A stretch of DNA of 9,306 nt from an uncultured Tolumonas sp. Its GTDB lineage: Bacteria > Pseudomonadota > Gammaproteobacteria > Enterobacterales > Aeromonadaceae. The position numbers and the translations under genes are program-made. The stretch lies in the NCBI GenBank assembly GCA_903931645.1, contig CAIZDF010000530.1, positions 1-9,306 of the forward strand, read 5' to 3'. This document shows, one piece after another, positions 6,909 through 9,306 of this stretch. The notes below the pieces were generated by a model. It saw only the letters and a program-made list of their open reading frames with translations. It did not search any database and was not told the origin of the DNA. Numbering within the stretch: position 1 is the first letter of the stretch; each line of letters starts with the position of its first letter.

Positions 6909-6937
6909 ATTATATTTATAATAAATGTGATTGTATG
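6909..6937 (-). promoter_or_regulatory. Candidate potF promoter
   Basis: On the minus strand a consensus -10, TATAAT (6914-6909), lies 17 bases after CATACA (6937-6932), a weak -35. The predicted start near 6902 would give a leader of about 130 bases that contains both inverted repeats at 6856-6885. The weak -35 suggests an activator. Prediction by eye. Confidence 0.4.
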
Positions 6938-6946
6938 CATAAAATC

Positions 6947-6965
6947 TAAGATCTTATTTAAGATC
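6947..6965. repeat. TAAGATC repeat pair with nested palindromes
   Basis: TAAGATC occurs at 6947-6953 and again at 6959-6965, a 12-base period. The first copy is the left part of the perfect palindrome TAAGATCTTA (6947-6956). The interval 6950-6965 is also an inverted repeat, GATCTTA-TT-TAAGATC. The site is just upstream of the candidate potF -35 and is a plausible operator; the protein is unknown. Confidence 0.5.
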
Positions 6966-7080
6966 CTAAGCAAAAAGTCAACAGGAATGAAGAGCATAGC
7001 GATTACACTGAATCATTGCTTTCGATCGTAATAACCTCTCTGCTATCGGAAATTATCTGCTTTCAACCAAGGAGCCTTTT

Positions 7081-7566
7081 ATGCGTCTACTTACAGCCTG
7101 TATTTTTACTTTTTTCTCATTACTGTCATATGCACAAAATTCTGAACAAATAGGCGAAGTAAGTACCGAATTTAAATTATTAGGGCCTAACCATAAAATC
7201 ATTATCGAAGCCTTTGAAGATCCCAAAATCAGCGGTGTGACTTGTTATCTTTCTCGCCCTAAAACAGGAGGTATCTCCGGTGGATTAGGTTTGGCGGAAG
7301 ATAGAGCTTATGCCTCTATTTCCTGTACGCGGGTTGGACCTGTAAAAATTAACCAACAGTTCTCCCCTGGGGAAATCGTCTTTGATGTCAAAACATCACT
7401 GATCTTTAAGGAACAACGCGTAGTGCGTTTCTATGATAAAACGCATAACACGCTGATTTATCTGACCTATAGTACCCGCGTTGTTGATGGATCCTACAAA
7501 AGCGGAATTTCGGTTGTTCCGATTGATACGTTTAATGCTGACTCATCAGCCAATACCAAACCGTAA
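7081..7566 (+). CDS. creA: CreA family periplasmic protein
   Basis: The 161-residue product matches E. coli CreA (157 aa) along its length: IGEVSTEFKLLGPNHKIIIEAF (24-45), VTCYLSRPKTGGISGGLGLAED (53-74), and VVRFYDKTHNTLIYLTYS (114-131) are closely similar. Residues 1-18 form a signal peptide with a likely cut at SYA|Q. Two conserved cysteines, Cys55 and Cys82, could form a disulphide after export. Relative to E. coli there is a four-residue gap near 94-97 and a longer polar tail. AAGGAG lies 6 bases before the ATG. In E. coli creA heads creABCD, but no creBCD genes follow here, and the gene stands divergent from potF. Its molecular function is not established, and I infer nothing beyond envelope location. 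No terminator is evident after it. Confidence 0.93.
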   Translation: MRLLTACIFTFFSLLSYAQNSEQIGEVSTEFKLLGPNHKIIIEAFEDPKISGVTCYLSRPKTGGISGGLGLAEDRAYASISCTRVGPVKINQQFSPGEIVFDVKTSLIFKEQRVVRFYDKTHNTLIYLTYSTRVVDGSYKSGISVVPIDTFNADSSANTKP

Positions 7567-7608
7567 TAACAGATACTCAGCCGATTACGCTCAACTAACA
7601 GCATACGG

Positions 7609-7617
7609 TGCTATTAT
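7609..7617 (+). promoter_or_regulatory. Candidate extended -10 promoter of the HDOD gene
   Basis: TGCTATTAT fits an extended -10 (TGn plus TATTAT at 7612-7617). No good -35 lies upstream. The predicted start near 7624 would be about 34 bases before the HDOD ATG. Prediction by eye. Confidence 0.35.
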
Positions 7618-7657
7618 TAACGAATAAAAACATCATACAGGTCTTGAGGGCACACCA

Positions 7658-8488
7658 ATGTCAATGGAACTACTATTCAGTAAGATCAAGCAGTTACCCG
7701 TAATTCCAAAACTATTGCATGAATTGATGCAGGATTTTTCTAACGATAATGCACAAATTCAGGATATTGCCCATAAGATCGCTATGGATCAGGTGATCAG
7801 TGCCAAAGTATTAAAGCTCGCAAATTCTGCTGCATATCGTCGAGGTGCTGAAATTACCTCGATTGAACAAGCGGTTATTCGCTTGGGCTTTAATGCTCTG
7901 CGTTCATTAGTGGTCGCTTCCGGCATCATGACCAGCTTCAAAACACCAGCAAACTTTAATACATCAAAGTTTTGGGTTGAAACCTTTCAAACAGCAACAA
8001 TAGCTAAAGCACTTGCGAAAGAGTGTCATGCCGTAGATCCAGAAACAGCATTCACCTGTACTTTGCTACATAATATTGGCGAATTACTGATCCAATCTGC
8101 ACTTCCTGATGAGGCTTCATTAATCAATCTAGCTATCAGCCAAGGTACCAGCCGTATTGATGCGCAACGGGAAATGCTCGGTTATGATTTTAGTCTGGTA
8201 GGCGCTGAGCTGGCTCGCCGTTGGAATTTATCTGAGCGTTTTGTCACTGCAATATCGCAGCAACTAGATCCACTGTCTCATCATCCGGTGAGCCCCGAAG
8301 CAGTTTTGATCCGCCTTGCCATGTTTGTATCATTTGCTTGGAATGCGGGCGTCCCCGCACATGTTATTGTTACCCGCTTTCCTTCACCTTTGGCCGCTCA
8401 TCTTGGTATCGAGCCAGGTAGCTTGGCTGAACGCCTCGAAGAGCTACATGATCAAGGAAATGCGTTAGCCAACATACTGACTCATTAA
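7658..8488 (+). CDS. HDOD domain protein (signal-transduction family)
   Basis: The 276-residue soluble protein has the HDOD fold over about residues 8-205. Hallmarks are LPVIPKLLHELMQ (13-25), the helix around QVISAKVLKLANSAAY (45-60), the motif SIEQAVIRLGFNALRSLV (68-85), and LLHNIGELLI (136-145). True HD hydrolases carry His-Asp at the last motif; here it is His138-Asn139. The usual His pair in the final helix is replaced by Gln201-Gln202, so metal-dependent phosphodiesterase activity is unlikely. The remaining C-terminus (about 212-276) is helical with no recognised domain, and there is no membrane span. HDOD proteins act as scaffolds in signalling, often tied to cyclic-di-GMP, stress or motility; the partner here is unknown. 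GAGGG lies 7 bases before the ATG at 7658; a second ATG at 7664 is possible. It has its own likely promoter and stands alone between creA and a lipoprotein gene. Confidence 0.92.
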   Translation: MSMELLFSKIKQLPVIPKLLHELMQDFSNDNAQIQDIAHKIAMDQVISAKVLKLANSAAYRRGAEITSIEQAVIRLGFNALRSLVVASGIMTSFKTPANFNTSKFWVETFQTATIAKALAKECHAVDPETAFTCTLLHNIGELLIQSALPDEASLINLAISQGTSRIDAQREMLGYDFSLVGAELARRWNLSERFVTAISQQLDPLSHHPVSPEAVLIRLAMFVSFAWNAGVPAHVIVTRFPSPLAAHLGIEPGSLAERLEELHDQGNALANILTH

Positions 8489-8499
8489 CCTCATCGAAT

Positions 8500-8531
8500 T
8501 ACGCAGCAACCGTCAAATGCGTTGCTGCGTA
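8500..8531. repeat. Long perfect inverted repeat after the HDOD gene
   Basis: TACGCAGCAAC (8500-8510) and GTTGCTGCGTA (8521-8531) are perfect 11-base arms around a 10-base loop. It starts 11 bases after the HDOD stop. Neither strand has a T-run behind the hairpin, so it is not a standard intrinsic terminator. It could be a message-stabilising 3' hairpin, a Rho-assisted end, or a protein-binding site. Confidence 0.8.
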
Positions 8532-8611
8532 GATCTGCAACTGAATCATTACCACCTGACAATTATTAGCTGTTAAGATTTCCGTATTATTCCCAACCTC
8601 TAGTAAACCTC

Positions 8612-9145
8612 ATGAAATACCTCATATGTGCCAGCATGTTATTAGCTGGTTGTAGTAGCACAATGACCGCACAACAGTGTACTGAAACCAATTGGCATAC
8701 CCGTGGCGTAGCGGATGCGTGGTCAGGAAAATACCTCAGTTATGCCGATGAATATGCTGCACAGTGCGCAGAATATGATACCCAACCTGATTTTAAACAG
8801 TGGCGAAAAGGTTATTTGTCGGCATTACATCAGCAATGCACCCAAGAGAAAGCCGTTGAATTAGTCGCTAATCAAAAAAACTATACCGGGCCTTGTCTAG
8901 CTGATGCTGAGTTCAATAAAACATTAAACATGGGCGCGGCAGCAGCGAAGCAAAAACTGGAACTACAGCGTATTGAAACTCGGCTTAAAGAAATTCAAGC
9001 CCTGAAAAGTTCTGCAAAAAATAAAAATCAGCAAGATTTGGACTGGGAAGAGTACCAACTGCAACAGGAATTATTGGATATCAAAGGTACACTGCAGATA
9101 GCAGATCCGGAACCGTTGAATAAATTCTTATTTAAAAAGAAATAA
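8612..9145 (+). CDS. DUF2799-like lipoprotein with a C-terminal coiled coil
   Basis: The 177-residue protein begins with a lipoprotein signal: MKYLICASMLLAGC, lipobox LAGC with Cys14 as the lipidated residue. Ser at the next position favours the outer membrane by the usual Lol rule. Residues 21-95 show the spacing I associate with DUF2799: Cys23, Trp28, GVADAWSGK (32-40), Cys52, a Trp/Gly pair in WRKGYLSAL (64-72), Cys76 and Cys95 in YTGPC. The four cysteines could form two periplasmic disulphides. Residues about 110-162 are rich in Gln, Glu, Lys and Leu and look like a long helix or coiled coil. The tail is basic (KFLFKKK). Function is unknown. No clear Shine-Dalgarno precedes the ATG; a second ATG lies at residue 9 but would spoil the signal. 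A possible TATTAT -10 is at 8585-8590. The gene ends at a strong terminator. Confidence 0.85.
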   Translation: MKYLICASMLLAGCSSTMTAQQCTETNWHTRGVADAWSGKYLSYADEYAAQCAEYDTQPDFKQWRKGYLSALHQQCTQEKAVELVANQKNYTGPCLADAEFNKTLNMGAAAAKQKLELQRIETRLKEIQALKSSAKNKNQQDLDWEEYQLQQELLDIKGTLQIADPEPLNKFLFKKK

Positions 9146-9154
9146 TGCAACGAG

Positions 9155-9175
9155 AGCGGGGAAACCCGCTTTTTT
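9155..9175 (+). terminator. Intrinsic terminator of the lipoprotein gene
   Basis: A 6-bp perfect stem AGCGGG / CCCGCT with a GAAA (GNRA) loop runs directly into six T (9170-9175). It begins 9 bases after the lipoprotein stop. Confidence 0.92.
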
Positions 9176-9211
9176 ATACTCGACGTTGAAAGCATGAAAT
9201 TAAGCATAAAC

Positions 9212-9240
9212 AAAAAGCCCTGCAGTCACCTGCAGGGCTT
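9212..9240 (-). terminator. Intrinsic terminator of the tRNA-Thr transcript
   Basis: Read on the minus strand, an 11-bp perfect stem (AAGCCCTGCAG / CTGCAGGGCTT) with a 4-base loop runs into TTTTT (9216-9212, overlapping the end of the stem). It begins 9 bases beyond the tRNA CCA end and faces the lipoprotein terminator from the other side. Confidence 0.9.
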
Positions 9241-9249
9241 CGTATTTAA

Positions 9250-9306
9250 TGGTGCTGATACCCAGAGTCGAACTGGGGACCTCACCCTTACCAAGGGTGC
9301 GCTCTA
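9250..9306 (-). tRNA. tRNA-Thr (anticodon GGT), partial, 5' end outside the window
   Basis: The reverse complement reads as the last 57 bases of a tRNA. It begins in the D arm (TAGAGC), continues with an anticodon stem CACCC/GGGTG around loop TTGGTAA (anticodon GGT), a variable loop, the T arm CCCAG-TTCGACT-CTGGG, and the 3' acceptor strand TATCAGC followed by an encoded ACCA. It matches E. coli tRNA-Thr(GGU) closely. The missing 19 or so bases, including the 5' acceptor strand, lie past 9306. Further tRNA genes may lie upstream in the same transcript. Confidence 0.95.

Larger units (their letters stand above)
6775..7080. other. Divergent intergenic control region between potF and creA
   Basis: These 306 bases hold no gene that I can support. 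The region is AT-rich, especially 6900-6965. It contains, in order on the plus strand: an odd-centred palindrome (6856-6870), an abutting inverted repeat ATGTCA-N5-TGACAT (6869-6885), a symmetric ATTATA-TT-TATAAT element (6909-6922), and TAAGATC repeats (6947-6965). The stretch 6970-7065 shows nothing striking. It probably carries the control of both potF and creA. Confidence 0.8.

Noticed and set aside
6926..6941. Possible CRP site (TGTGA-N6-GCATA)
   Set aside because: Only the left half matches the consensus; the right half agrees at three of five bases, and the site would overlap the candidate potF -35.
7601..7617. Small AGCA/TGCT hairpin as a creA terminator
   Set aside because: The stem is only four base pairs and the following ATTATT is not a T-run; it also coincides with a better promoter candidate.
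9028..9213. Minus-strand open frame of 61 codons
   Set aside because: It overlaps the lipoprotein gene and both terminators, and its product is low-complexity Ser/Phe/Leu/Asn.
9176..9306. tRNA-Thr as an integration site for a mobile element
   Set aside because: No integrase gene, no duplicated tRNA 3' end, and no change in composition is seen in the window; the genes next to it look native.

Overview
The window suggests a gammaproteobacterium. The polyamine transporter, serine acetyltransferase, metal-efflux, CreA and tRNA-Thr genes all resemble their Escherichia coli counterparts closely, but gene order and base composition (moderate, somewhat AT-leaning) do not fit E. coli. I lean towards Aeromonadales (for example a Tolumonas-like organism), but this is an impression and not a demonstrated assignment. 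The DNA looks like ordinary chromosome. I see no insertion sequence, prophage, CRISPR array or toxin-antitoxin pair.

Left part, minus strand (1-2612). A partial gene for a multi-spanning membrane protein of unknown function runs off the left edge. Upstream of it, in transcription order, lie fieF (cation diffusion facilitator, start 2546) and cysE (serine O-acetyltransferase, start 1615), 22 bases apart and probably co-transcribed. A good intrinsic terminator overlaps the cysE stop codon and separates it from the membrane protein gene.

Middle part, minus strand (2602-6774). A complete putrescine ABC importer operon runs potF-potG-potH-potI: periplasmic binding protein, ATPase and two permeases. 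potG-potH and potH-potI overlap by ATGA. A hairpin sits in the potF-potG gap, and a UUCG-capped terminator closes the operon. That terminator's T-tract overlaps the likely fieF promoter.

Divergent control region (6775-7080). These 306 bases lie between potF and creA. They hold several inverted repeats and a symmetric pair of outward-facing TATAAT boxes.

Right part, plus strand (7081-9175). Three apparently independent genes follow: creA (secreted protein of unknown role), an HDOD-domain signalling protein, and a DUF2799-like lipoprotein with a long charged helix. The lipoprotein gene ends at a GAAA-capped terminator. Facing it at the right edge is the 3' three quarters of a minus-strand tRNA-Thr(GGT) gene with its own terminator.

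Taken together, this is mostly housekeeping transport and metabolism: putrescine uptake, metal export and the first step of cysteine synthesis. I found no convincing undescribed system. The items most worth a second look are the repeat cluster upstream of potF, the unknown membrane protein, the residue change in the PotF pocket, and the helical extension of the lipoprotein.
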